From: Pontederia crassipes
Taxonomy: Eukaryota > Streptophyta > Magnoliopsida > Commelinales > Pontederiaceae
Reading direction: 5' to 3'
Length of the DNA: 64,000 nucleotides
Assembly (NCBI GenBank): GCA_030549335.1
Contig: JAUKPH010000018.1
Coordinates: forward strand, 4,278,001 to 4,342,000
Part shown: piece by piece, positions 11,763 through 23,259 of the stretch
How positions within the stretch are numbered: position 1 is the stretch's first letter
Layout: every line of letters begins with the position of its first letter
Translations under genes and position numbers: made by a program
Notes under the pieces: model-generated
Seen by the model: only the letters and a program-made list of their open reading frames with translations
Told to the model about the DNA's origin: nothing
Databases searched by the model: none

Positions 11763-12242
11763 TTCAATGTGGATAACTGAAGTAGAAGATCTTAATAAAT
11801 TTGTTTGTTTCCATATGAGTTCCTGGAATGCTGGAGAAACTAATTTAAGTTCAGTTGGCCCTTTGTTTCTATCCTTTTCTGTTTCTTAATGCAGTTATCT
11901 TTATAGTGCAAGAATGATTTTTCTTTGGTCTATATTTCATGTTACCTATTATGTGTTCGAGTACATACTAACAATGGCAGAAAGACTATTAATAACCTTC
12001 TTAACACTATTTTAGAACCATGGAAGCAATGCCCTCCTTGCATGAAGCTTTACACAGTATTGATTCTTCCTGCCATGTATAACGATTTCATATGCTCTGT
12101 ATTCGGAATTCAGAAGACGTATGCTGCACATTTTTGTTCCAAGCTCAATCTTACATGCGAGTACTTTCAGTCACTATATAAGGTGTCTTAAAATTCAGAA
12201 ACCTACTGCAGGTATAACATCTGTTGATTAGTGGAGAATATC

Positions 12243-15200
12243 ATGTTGCAGTGCTTAGACCCATTCAAGCAACTCCTTGCCACCCTATTAAAATGTTGTG
12301 ATTTTGATCTCTACAAGCAAGCAAAGGGCCTTGAAGATCCAGAAATTTTAGCCAGGGAGACAGTTTGTGAGTTCATAACTTATACTAATATCTCATTTTC
12401 CACTAAATTTGGTTCTGCATTGGATCATTCCTTTGTTAGCAACATGTTTACCTTTTACAGTAACTTGGTGACTTATACATATCTATTTGTCGCAGTTAGT
12501 GTTAGCGAAATAGAAGCTTTATACGAACTTTTCAAAAAGATAAGCAGTGCTGTCATTGATGATGGGTTGATCAACAAGGTTACAACTTCATTACAGTTTA
12601 TTCTTTGCTCTGCCATACAACAACTTCAATATGGTTTGATATATTTAGATGCAACATTTGATAGAATTATCGTACTTCTACTATTATCAAGCTTCCTCTG
12701 TTTAAGAAAAAGAGTTTCCTCCATCTTGAAATATATCTTTTGACACGATACACACACACATTGTGTTCACTCAGCTGCAATGCCACTTTACTCATATGTC
12801 CTTTGTCTTAAAATTTTGATCCAGGAAGAGTTTCAATTGGCATTATTCAAGACTAACAAAAAGGAGAGTTTGTTTGCAGATCGGGTTTGTCCTCTTTAAC
12901 TTGTTAATTAATGGGATTATCATGTAACTTAAATTTCATGTGATTTTTCATGGTCCTGTGTCAATTTTCATGCATTAAATGAGAGTAATAACAACATATG
13001 CATATGTATGTGTGAGGGGAAAAACTCGGCATTCTCTTGGGCTTTCAGGTGGACCAGTTTTAATGCATTTTTATTATCATTTTGTGAATGCTCTGAAAAA
13101 AGAAAACTCCCTGATCGTATCTTGAACAAAAAAAAAGTCTGAAATGTAAACTTAAGGATATGATGAAGAATGCACAAGATGTAATTCTGGACTGATATTA
13201 AGTTATATTGTTGAGTCACACACCATGTCAAATTAAAGTGTTTTTGTTTGTACAGGTCTTTGTCATTTCACTGAATTTGAAGTCAGCTCTCTTTTCATGC
13301 TTTCTGCAACACATGCTCCAACACACACCACTCTTATCTGGATTTCTTATTCCCAAATGGGGCTTGGGCATTTCTTTAATGACTTTTTACCATTTACAAT
13401 TAGATAAGATAATGCTGTTCCTTCAAAAGAAATTATGCTACATCTTTCCCTGTACTTAGTCCATAGTTTCTTTAAACAAAATGTCAAGTAGTTTCATTAA
13501 AAACTTGTACTGGTTTGCTCTAAGAAAAAAGCTTGTACTGGTTTAACAAAAGTGCATACAACAACAACAACAACAAAGCCTTATCCCACTAGGTGGGGTC
13601 GGCTACATGGATCATACGACGCCATTCCGCTCTATTAGTAACCAAACCTTTCGGTATATTATTCACCAATAGATCTTGCTCTATTAGTTCGCCAAGTGTC
13701 CGCCTTGGCCTCCCTCTCCCTCTTTTAATCGGACTCCAGATTATTTGATCTACTCTTCTTACTGGCGCATCTAATGGTCTTCTCTGAACATGACCAAACC
13801 ATCTCAAACGATTCTCTACCATTTTCTCACTAATAGGAGCCACTCCGACTCGTTCACGTATATGGTCATTCATAATCTTATCTAATCTTGTATGACCACA
13901 CATCCATCTCAACATCCTCATTTCGGCTACCCCCACTTTACGTTCATGTTGTCCCTTCATAGCCCAACATTCACTACCATATAACACTGCTGGCCTTATA
14001 GCAGTACGATAGAATTTTCCTTTAACTTTATTGGGTACTTTTCTATCACAAAGAACTCCAGTGGCTTTCCTCCACTTACACCAACCAGCTTGAATTCTAT
14101 GATTAACATCGTCATCAATCTCACCATCTTGTCTTACAATTGATCCTAAATATTTAAACTTTGTCACTTGAGGAATTATATCCTCCCCTAACCTAACTTT
14201 CAAATTGTCTCTAAGTTGTTTATTTGTGAAATTGCTATGCATATATTCTGTTTTATTCCTACTTAAACGAAAACCCTTTGACTCCAACGTATTTCTCCAT
14301 ATTTCCAATTTTGTATTAATCTCTTCTCTTGAATCCGCTAAAAGTACTATATCATCCGCAAATAGCATGCACTTAGGTACCTCCTCTGTGATACTCTCGG
14401 TTATAGCATCGATAACTAAGTTAAATAGATACGGGCTTAAAGCTGATCCTTGATGTAGGCCAATTCCTATAGGAAATTCATTTGTCTCACCTCCGGGTGT
14501 CCTAACCCTAGTCAATGCCCCATCGTACATATCTTGTATTACCTTAATGTAGGCAACATTCACCCTCTTCTTTTGCAAGGCTTTCCAAAGTACATCCCTT
14601 GGTACCCGATCATACGCCTTCTCTAAGTCAATGAAAGCCATATGTAAGTCTCTTCTCCTACTTCGATACTTCTCCATCATCCCCCTTAGTAAATAAATCG
14701 CCTCTGTAGTGGATCTTCCTGGCATGAACCCAAATTGTCTCTCAGAAATACTAGTCTCCATTCTCAATCTATGCTCAATCACTTTTTCCCATAATTTCAT
14801 AGTGTGACTCATAAGTTTAATCCCTCTATAATTTGCACAATTCTGAATATCCCCTTTATTTTTGTAAATATGAACTAATGTACTTAATCTCCAATCATCA
14901 GACATCTTTTTCGACCGTAAAATCTCATTAAATAGTTTACATAACCACAACACACCTTTTTCTCCTAAACATTTCCAAACTTCAATCGGTATACCATCCG
15001 GTCCAACGGCTTTACCATTCTCCATTTTCTTAAGAGCTTCGCTAACCTCCGAGACTCTAATTCTACGATAAAATGACCTATTAAGCTCACATTCGCTAAC
15101 TGTCAAGTCCTCCAAATCACAACGCGAACCTTCACATCCATCATTAAATAGCTTATAGAAATACTCTTCCCATCTGTTCTTAATATCTCCTTCAGTAACT

Positions 15201-17939
15201 AAAACCTTGCCAACTTCATTTTTTATGCATCTTACTTGATCGAAATCTCTCGACTCCTTCTCTTTGTTCCTTGCAATCTTGTAAATCCTTTGTTCACCCG
15301 CCTTTGTCCCTAACTCCTTATAAAACCCCTCATATGCTTTAGCACGAGCATCACTAACTGCCTTCTTAGCCTCCCTTTTCGCCAAACGATACTTTTCCCA
15401 ATTGTCAGAACTATTGTCCAAGTGTATCGCCTTGAAACAATTCTTCTTATTACGCACCTTTTCTTGGACCTCCTCATTCCACCACCAAGTCTCCTTATCT
15501 CGTGGTCCAAAACCTTTTGATTCTCCTAAAATGGCTTTAGCAACCATTTCAACCTTTTTTGCCACATTCTTCCACATGATACTAGCATCTCCTTCTAACT
15601 CCCACACACTTTCCTCTAATAACTTACTTCTAAAAGTCTCTCGCTTCTCCCCCTTTAACTGCCACCACTTGATCTTTCGATCAAAAACTGTTCGGGATTT
15701 TGGTTTTATACATTTTATTTGCATATCAAGAACTAACAATCTATGTTGTGTAGTCACTCCATGCCCAGGAATTACTTTGCAATTAGTGCAACGTCTTTTA
15801 TCAGTATTTCTTATCAAGAAAAAATCGATTTGAGACCTATGAGTTCCACTTTTGTATGTGATTAAATGTTCCTCTCTCTTCCTAAAACAAGTGTTGATAA
15901 TCTTAAGGTCGTATGCTAAAGAAAAATCAATAATAGTTTGTCCTTCCTCATTCAACTCCCCAAAACCAAAACCACCATGAACCCTTGCATGTGGTCCTGC
16001 CTCTTTACCAACATGTCCATTAAGGTCTCCCCCAATATAAACTTTCTCGGTTGTTGGTATACTTTCAATCAAACCCTCCATATCTGCCCAAAACTTTTCC
16101 TTGAGATGTGATTCTGCTCCTACTTGGGGTGCATATGCACTAATAATGTTCATAGTCTCCTCAAAAGTGCATAATCATGGTTAAATTTTTTTGTATTTAA
16201 CCTTCTGTGATTTTCAACTCCCCAGGTTTTTGATTTGTTTGATACAAAGCACAATGGAATTTTAGGATTTGAAGAATTTGCCCGTGCTCTATCGGTATTT
16301 CATCCTAATGCTCGAATTGATGATAAGATCGAATGTAAGTTGATGATTTGTTCCTCGACATTCAACAAGTTCATATTTGAAGTTATACGCTTATTGTACT
16401 ATAGAATGACAAAGTTTTCTCTTGCAGTTTCTTTCCAATTATATGATCTTAAGCAGCAAGGTTTCATTGAAAGGCAAGAGGTAATTAATGCCATTCTTTG
16501 TTGTATGTTGTAAATCGGAAATCGCTTTTGAGGATTAAGACACATTCTCTTCTTATATGTTGTTGAAAAATTCTAATTATTTAGTGGATATGTTTGTGTA
16601 TTTCTATTGACTATATCTAATCCAGTGTTGTGATTATCCAGTTACTTTCTTTACCTCAATCTATTTGAAATGTTATTGAAATAATGATGAAAATTCATCG
16701 CACTGTCATTCAGCTGTTTCTTATTCTCAGAGAAAGTTTACTGCCATGTTCCATATCAGCACTCCATTATGTAGAATTTTCTTTTGGTTATGAGTTTTTG
16801 TACTAATCAATGGCAATACATCATATAAAGTCACCCCTTTCCGATTCTTACATGTAATATATTGAAGAAATTTGAAATATATGACATTTTAAAGAGTCAG
16901 TCGCCATTTGTCATTCCAATAGTCATTTTCATTTGTTTTCTCCTCTCAAAAAATAGTCATCTTCATTTGTTTTCAAGTTAAGTTTTTTTTCACTTTTTAA
17001 ATTGTTCTTTTATCAAAATGTTCCCAATATTTGTGCTAAGATATTGAAAAAATACACACAGGTAAAGCAGATGGTAGTTGCTACCCTTGCTGAGTCGGGG
17101 ATGAATCTAACAGATGAAGTGATAGAAAGTATCATTGATAAGGTGATTACAACATGATATGCTCATAATGTTTCTTTATGTTACTTGGCTTTCGAAGGCC
17201 AATACCTTGTAATGTTAGGGTACTGGGTTATTATTGGATCAGGTAGATGTCAGGAGATTCACAATACAGTTATCTTGACTAATTCAAGTAGAATGCCTTA
17301 TTTGCCTCCACTGATGGATCATTTCTTAACAACACTATTTTCCTTTCCCAAAAAAACCGCACTAATTTTAATTAATAATTTCATTTTTCCCTTTTGGTTT
17401 CAGACTTTTGAGGAAGCTGACACAAAGCATGATGGGAGAATTGATAAGGAAGAGTGGCGAAGTCTTGTTTTGAGACACCCTTCCTTGTTAAAGAACATGA
17501 CCCTCCAATACCTAAAGTAAGAAACTTCTTGTAGCCTGATTCTATTTTTTCTTGTTGACCCTTTTCATAGAAAAAAAACCTTATTTCTTTTAATAAAACA
17601 GATTGTTTTTATTTTGTCATTCATATCCCACTTTCCTCAGCCGGGGAACAAGTTTGTGAAACTTGCTAGAGCAGAAAGTTAGCCATATTTCACATGCATA
17701 TTAAATATATGTTTTCTCCTACAGGGAAAGTGAAGAAGTCTATTTTATCTGTTCTCGACAATGTACATAACATTCTTTTTCAGTATGCCTAATGTTATGC
17801 TTATCTTTTTTCAATATATAAAAAATATATTGCACATGTAGTTAAAAGACCGACATATTGACTAATGTTATTCATTCTCAGGGACATTACTACTACCTTT
17901 CCAAGCTTTGTCTTTCATTCTCGAGTGGATGATACTTGA
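12243..17939 (+). CDS. CBL3-like: Calcineurin B-like calcium sensor, CBL2/CBL3 type (8 exons)
   Basis: Exons join in phase at GT-AG borders: 12243-12366, 12496-12578, 12825-12884, 16226-16334, 16428-16480, 17062-17142, 17404-17516, 17882-17939. The 681-nt CDS encodes 226 aa, the length of Arabidopsis CBL2 and CBL3. The N-terminus [11 protein letters not shown] with Cys4, Cys18 and Cys19 lacks a myristoylation Gly, as in tonoplast CBL2/3, which are S-acylated. EF-hand loops: a 14-residue first loop (S58-E71), then D95-E106, D132-E143 and D176-E187. The FPSF motif has its CIPK-phosphorylated Ser at 216. By family knowledge it binds Ca2+ and recruits CIPK kinases at the vacuole. Oddities: Arg119 where the family usually has Pro, and intron 3 (12885-16225) carries a 2.6-kb LINE. 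An in-frame GTG upstream (12231) is not the start; the ATG at 12243 matches the family. Whether the large intron is still spliced well is unknown. Confidence 0.93.
13559..16161 (-). mobile_element. RTE-clade LINE, 5'-truncated, in CBL intron 3
   Basis: The insertion is bounded by a perfect 12-bp target-site duplication CAAAAGTGCATA (13547-13558 and 16162-16173). Its 3' end (left side, minus strand) is a short TTG-type tail seen as (CAA)n on the plus strand, as in RTE elements, rather than poly(A). The 5' end is cut inside the endonuclease domain. It lies antisense to the host gene. The perfect duplication and uninterrupted frame point to a recent insertion. Confidence 0.95.
13589..16153 (-). 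CDS. RTE non-LTR retrotransposon polyprotein (endonuclease-reverse transcriptase), N-terminally truncated
   Basis: An uninterrupted 854-codon frame. It begins within the apurinic-type endonuclease domain ([12 protein letters not shown], then GGDLNGHVG and SQIDFFL; the final motif has QHRLLV). The reverse transcriptase follows with [31 protein letters not shown] and the catalytic [10 protein letters not shown] near residues 610-620. The C-terminal part holds [10 protein letters not shown] and GRGRPRRTL, typical of plant RTE. The initial ATG is simply the first one inside the truncated copy, so the natural N-terminus is missing. The protein would copy element RNA at the target site. A truncated endonuclease makes autonomous movement unlikely. 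Confidence 0.93.
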   Translation of the reverse strand: MNIISAYAPQVGAESHLKEKFWADMEGLIESIPTTEKVYIGGDLNGHVGKEAGPHARVHGGFGFGELNEEGQTIIDFSLAYDLKIINTCFRKREEHLITYKSGTHRSQIDFFLIRNTDKRRCTNCKVIPGHGVTTQHRLLVLDMQIKCIKPKSRTVFDRKIKWWQLKGEKRETFRSKLLEESVWELEGDASIMWKNVAKKVEMVAKAILGESKGFGPRDKETWWWNEEVQEKVRNKKNCFKAIHLDNSSDNWEKYRLAKREAKKAVSDARAKAYEGFYKELGTKAGEQRIYKIARNKEKESRDFDQVRCIKNEVGKVLVTEGDIKNRWEEYFYKLFNDGCEGSRCDLEDLTVSECELNRSFYRRIRVSEVSEALKKMENGKAVGPDGIPIEVWKCLGEKGVLWLCKLFNEILRSKKMSDDWRLSTLVHIYKNKGDIQNCANYRGIKLMSHTMKLWEKVIEHRLRMETSISERQFGFMPGRSTTEAIYLLRGMMEKYRSRRRDLHMAFIDLEKAYDRVPRDVLWKALQKKRVNVAYIKVIQDMYDGALTRVRTPGGETNEFPIGIGLHQGSALSPYLFNLVIDAITESITEEVPKCMLFADDIVLLADSREEINTKLEIWRNTLESKGFRLSRNKTEYMHSNFTNKQLRDNLKVRLGEDIIPQVTKFKYLGSIVRQDGEIDDDVNHRIQAGWCKWRKATGVLCDRKVPNKVKGKFYRTAIRPAVLYGSECWAMKGQHERKVGVAEMRMLRWMCGHTRLDKIMNDHIRERVGVAPISEKMVENRLRWFGHVQRRPLDAPVRRVDQIIWSPIKRGRGRPRRTLGELIEQDLLVNNIPKGLVTNRAEWRRMIHVADPT

Positions 17940-18420
17940 AGAGTCTGATAATAGTGGGATTCTGAAGTCGGCTATTTATGAAAGGCTTGTCAAATTTGTA
18001 AAGATGATTTTAGGATCGAATGCCTTATCATTTGAAGAAGTTACTTAAAACTGGGCACGTTTTTTTTTCCTTTCTAGAATTTGGTTTTTTATGGGAAAAA
18101 TATCACCTATGTAAACACTTTGCTATCATTTATTTATTAACTGTTTTTATTTTTTTTATATTTTTGGTTTCGAAGGGCTTGCAATATGTATAAAATAACA
18201 TTATCAAAGTGGATTGTATCTCTTACCAAACTTTGAGTTGCAGGCAGTGTAAGATAAAAATCAAACGGCGCATATTGAGCACTTTGTTCTTGGTTTTGTT
18301 ATGTCAGATCTTAATTCGTGGGGTTTGTGTAGACTGAGTTCGTTTGTGTTCACGATTTATGCCATGAAAATAAAAAAAGAAAAAAATGATAATGTAACTT
18401 TTTTGTTGTTCTATTCAGTT
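17940..18420 (+). other. Probable 3' UTR of the CBL gene and downstream spacer
   Basis: Sequence after the CBL stop codon shows no coding potential. AT-rich with several AATAAA-like runs (for example AAAATAAAAAAAG near 18367), so the polyadenylation site is probably here, but I cannot choose one. Confidence 0.4.
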
Positions 18421-20052
18421 ACAACTAGTCCTAAATCCATGCACGGATCACGAATATTATAAAAATTATATACTTTATAATTGTAATATTATAATATATA
18501 ATTATTATCAAAAGATGATCGATATTATAAAAATATAACACATAATTATAATATTATACTGTTTAATAATTCTCAAAATTAATTTATTATCACTTAAACG
18601 TGACAAATAGGTAAAGATGAAATTCTGTCAGGCTCGACACGCGGCCTTCATGAAATTTTACTGAGCCAACCATACCCGACATGAACTCGGTACAGGCACC
18701 ATAGTTAGGTTAGGCTCGGCCTAGACCGTGCTGGGGTGCCCAATAAGATGTTAAGAGCCCACCCCGGGCCAAGAAATTGCGCCTAATATGGTGAACACAT
18801 TATTTATTATTAATTTATTTTTATTACATATTTAAATATTTAATAATATGTTATAACTATATTATATTTTAAAAAAAGTTTATTATATATCTAGTTATCA
18901 TAATACCATATATTATTTTTAATATCATATATTATAATACTTTAATTATTTTATTATTAATATAAATTAACTTTGGACAAATCATGTCGGATTATGACAT
19001 GACCAACTCGGTTAACTCGGTCGGATCATGCACCAATCATGTCGGATTGACATAATGTCAATTCAAAATGACACGACTTATTTTTAAAATGGGTCGTGTC
19101 ACAATCAATCAAACATGATTTAATCGGTCCCAGTACGAAATGACACAATCCATTGTCCATCTCTACAAAATGTTAGTTTATTTTAAAAAGTTCAAAATTC
19201 AATTTGAATATACCAAAATCCAAAATCTAATTAAATTATTTTCTTCTTATTAATTAATTTTTTCAATAAATAGACTTATTTTATGATTTATAATATTTTA
19301 ATTACTTTTATAAGGAAATATTATTTTTATTTGACTCAAATTGAATTCTTTGTTTTAAATTATTTTTAAATTTTGAAAATAAAATAATATCTTCTAAAAA
19401 ATTTAATAGTATAATCTTTTATTATTCTTGTACATTGCCTTTTAGAAAGGAATTTTTTTTATTTAATCATACTCAAATTTAATATTTTATTTATTGTAAT
19501 CATAATAAAATGGAATTATTTATTTTTTATTACTGAAATAATACAATGTTTTTTAAAAAGAAAATATTATTTATTTTATTATACTTGTCCACTATCTTTT
19601 AGAAATTAATATTCTATCTTTTAGAAATTAAATTATTTTTACTTAAAAACAACAAATTATGTTTCAGAAGGGAAATTTATTAGTTGTACATTTTGCAAAG
19701 GAAATTTATTTTTTAATCATAGTAAAAAAATTTCTTTCTAATTAAATTCTTCTCATAAATTTAGTATCCATTTATTTATTTTTAGTTCATATAACAAACC
19801 ATTATAAGATAAATTTTAGTTTTCTAAAATTATATACTTGTCCATTGTCTTTGAAAAAGAAAATATAAGAATAGATTAATCTTAATTGAACTCAAAATTT
19901 TAATTCTTTATTTAAATTTATTTGGAATAAATTATAATAAATAATAAATAATTATTTTTACTCAAATATTAATCTTAATTTGACTCAAATTGAATTATCT
20001 CTTTGAAATGATTTTTATTATGAAAATAACAAATTAATTTTTAGACAGATAT
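18421..20052. other. Very AT-rich intergenic DNA
   Basis: No gene is supported. A less AT-rich patch at 18620-18780 and 18975-19165 repeats CGGGxCATGTCGGATT-like words and may be decayed retrotransposon DNA. From 19200 the words TTGACTCAAATTGAATT and GAAAATAAAATA recur, suggesting older copies of the tandem family at 20053-20817. Confidence 0.3.
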
Positions 20053-20817
20053 TATTGTTTACTTGCAAATTATTTTTTAGAGGAAAATATTATTTATTTT
20101 CAGAATACTCTAATTGATAAAAAAAGAAAGATTAATTTCAATTTGACTCAAATTGGATTATTTATTTTGATTTTTTTTAATTCCGAAAATTTTAATTATA
20201 ATATGACTTTGTTTCTAGTCAAAATACGTTTATAAATGTAATATTCTTTTATTTTTGTTACCTTATATAATTAACTATTTTAAGATAATTTTTTATTTTG
20301 TGAAAATAAATTGGATTTGTATATTATTATAAGTTTTTATAAGATAATGACACGTGAGTTATTTTTATTGTAGTCATACTCATAAAATAAACTGTTTATA
20401 TTTTGGAAATAAAATATTATTTATCTTAATCATACTCAAATGAGAAAAATGCATGTATAAACCTATAAAAAATTTACATGTGTAGTCCAATCGTTGGATT
20501 GACAAAAAGAATTGTTTACTTGCACATTATTTCTTAGAGAAAAATATTATTTATTTTCAACATACTCTAATTGATAAAAAAAGAAAGATTAATTTCAATT
20601 TGTCTCAAATTGGATTATTTATTTTGAATTATTTTTTAATTCCGAAAATTTTAATTATTATAAGATAATTGACTTTGTTTCTAATCAAAATATATTTATA
20701 AATGTAATCTTCTTTTATTTTTGTTACCTTATATAACTAACTATTATAAGATAAGTTTTTATTTTGTGAAAATAAATTAGATTTGTATATTATTATAAGT
20801 TTTATAAGATAATGACA
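20053..20817. repeat. Tandem direct repeat, offset about 459 bp
   Basis: Bases about 20053-20350 match 20512-20817 closely. Both contain ACTCTAATTGATAAAAAAAG, TTCCGAAAATTTTAATTAT, and GTTACCTTATATAA in the same order. The spacer between them holds unrelated AT-rich DNA. No coding potential. Confidence 0.75.
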
Positions 20818-21971
20818 TATGTCATTTTAGATTACCTATATTGATTTGTTTCCATGTTATTTGAATTATAGATATTTATCTATAATTTGAAATAAAGTAA
20901 TATTATTATCTTAAATATTAATACTTTATATAGATGACACATGTCATTTTGTCATGAAGCCACTTGTCATGCTCTCATACCCCATATTTTTACCTCTACT
21001 TTTTTATATATATAGATATAGATTCCTTTGCGCAAGTAAACCGTCATATAATTATTACATGTATCAAATCTCTTTTGAAGAAAAAGCCCTATTTGTTGGC
21101 TACATGTCAATGGGAAATGTTATTGTTAGGAGAGATCGACATTTAAATTCCAATCCCTAAAGCCTTCTCCAAAACACCTGTTTCAATATCACAAATAGGG
21201 TGCCCTTAATGCCACTCATATTCTATCCATTTTGCCATTTACTTTTTTACACAATAAAACAATCATGTATGCTTATAAAGTTGGAAGATCAACAGTCTCT
21301 TGTCTCTTTTTCCAACAACAATTATAATAATTATCATGAAAAAAAATATTTTTTCTATAATATTAGAAGACCAAAAGTCTTCTTTCAGATTCTTCAATAA
21401 TAAAATTATTATTGTAAATAATCAACATTAAAAGTCTTTAATATTATAGTTTTTACTTTGTTACTACAATTGTTCTATTACAGTGTCTATATTCTATTTA
21501 GATGATTTAATATTTAATATTTATGTTAAGCTTTTACTTGTACTATGATATATATAATATTAGTGATCTTTTTTAATTATGTTAATAAAAATATAATTAT
21601 AATCTATTTTTACTTTTACTTTTTAATTATTGGTATGTCCTTCAAGTTTTAAAAATATTTAATATCATTCGCTTGTTGATGGGAAAATATTTAAAACATC
21701 TTAGATTTAATGATAATCACAAACTCATCAATTAATAATTTAGTTTTTAAATTATGAATTAACTAATAAAGAATTAAAAAATGTTGACACAGAATATTAC
21801 ATTTATTTATTATCTTTTCTCGGAAAGTGATATATTAAAGAGGAGTTAGCATTTTTCAATAATAGAAAAATAGGGGTAAGATGGAACAACATTAAAATTT
21901 TTGAAGTGATATTAAGGACACAATAATATTATTTTTTAACAAAACAAGTGCCGTCACACTTCATCGGACAA
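20818..21971. other. AT-rich intergenic DNA
   Basis: No supported gene. Short open frames near 20954-21400 have no domain and are AT-rich. Confidence 0.35.
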
Positions 21972-21980
21972 TATAATTTT

Positions 21981-22503
21981 GGGATATTTTCATAAATCTC
22001 CAATAAACTATCACGATTTTCTACATCTAATCACAAACTACGAACTTATTTTTTGAGTTTCCTAAGCTATCATGACTTTTTCACTTTAATTTTTTTGTCC
22101 ACTTTTGTTATATTTTCTATTATTTTGTTTTTTTCCATTTATAAAAAGACTAAATTACCTCTCATCACATAATACATCAAATAACAAATATAAAAAATAA
22201 ACAAAGGAAAAAATTTTGGCAAAGGTCGATCTGCATTGCCGGTAAGAGAGAAGGGAAAGCTTTTCCCAACAATGAACATTTTTTTAATTTTTTATATTTA
22301 TTATTTGATGTGTTAGGGAGGGAGGGATAATTTAGTCTTTTCATAAATAAGAAAATTCAAAACTAACAAAAAATATAACAGAAGTGGATGGGAGGATTAA
22401 AATGAAAAAGTCGCGATAGTTCAGGGATCAAAAAAATAAGTTTGTAGTTTGAGGTTAGATGTGAAAAATCACGATATTTGGGGGTGATTTATGAAAATAA
22501 TTC
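21981..22503. mobile_element. Mutator-like MITE with long terminal inverted repeats
   Basis: A 523-bp element flanked by a perfect 9-bp target-site duplication TATAATTTT (21972-21980 and 22504-22512). Its termini are GGGATATTTTCATAAATC and, read inward from the right, GAATTATTTTCATAAATC. The arms run for about 240 bases each (shared words AAACTA..AACTTATTTTTT, AAGACTAAATTA, ACATCAAATAA.AAATATAAAAAAT) around a short centre near 22210-22270. The 9-bp duplication and long arms fit a non-autonomous Mutator-like element. No protein is encoded. Confidence 0.88.
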
Positions 22504-23259
22504 TATAATTTTAATAAAACACAATAACAAAGGGAAATTATGAGATTTTAAGCACCCACAAACGAAAAGAAATATTATTATAATCTCATAGTCATAATAA
22601 ATAGAAAAGAATATATCTTTCATGTAAGCTGCAATACTATTGAGGCTGCCACTTCATTCCAAAAGCATTCATGTCATTTTCTTGTACTAGTGCTTGAACA
22701 TTTTATCCCATGATCATAGTATTTTTTTTGAACTAGCAATATACACACCTATTAGAAAATCACTACAAGAAAAAAAATCATTATTTTCAAGGGAAAAGAA
22801 TAAAAAAATAATTTATATTATAATATATATTATGATATAGAAGGATGTAAGATTGGGTTACTATATTATGAGAGATTTCCGACGGCTACAGTCATGGGTA
22901 TTTTCGACGGGACATCAATCATCAGAAGTACCTACGATTACAGCCGTGGGAGTTCAGAAATAATATTTTATATTATAACATATATTATGATAAAAAGGAT
23001 GTAAGGTTGGGTTATTATATTACGAGGCATTTCCGATGGCTACAATCGTCAGAAGTTCCCACGGTTCTACTACCGTCGAAAGTTCCCACGGCTACAATCG
23101 TCAGACATTTTCGACGGGAACTGGACCGTCAGAAGTTCCCACGTCTCTAGCCATGGGAATTCAAAAACATATTTTATATTACAACATAGTAACATTTCTA
23201 AATAAATGTTATAATTCTCGATGGGCGAAGCCGTTGTTCATCGAAAGCTCCTCCAATAA

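Noticed and set aside
14205..15833. Plus-strand open frames opposite the LINE (for example 14205-14453 and 15402-15833)
   Set aside because: They are shadows of the intact minus-strand reverse transcriptase frame and have no domain of their own.
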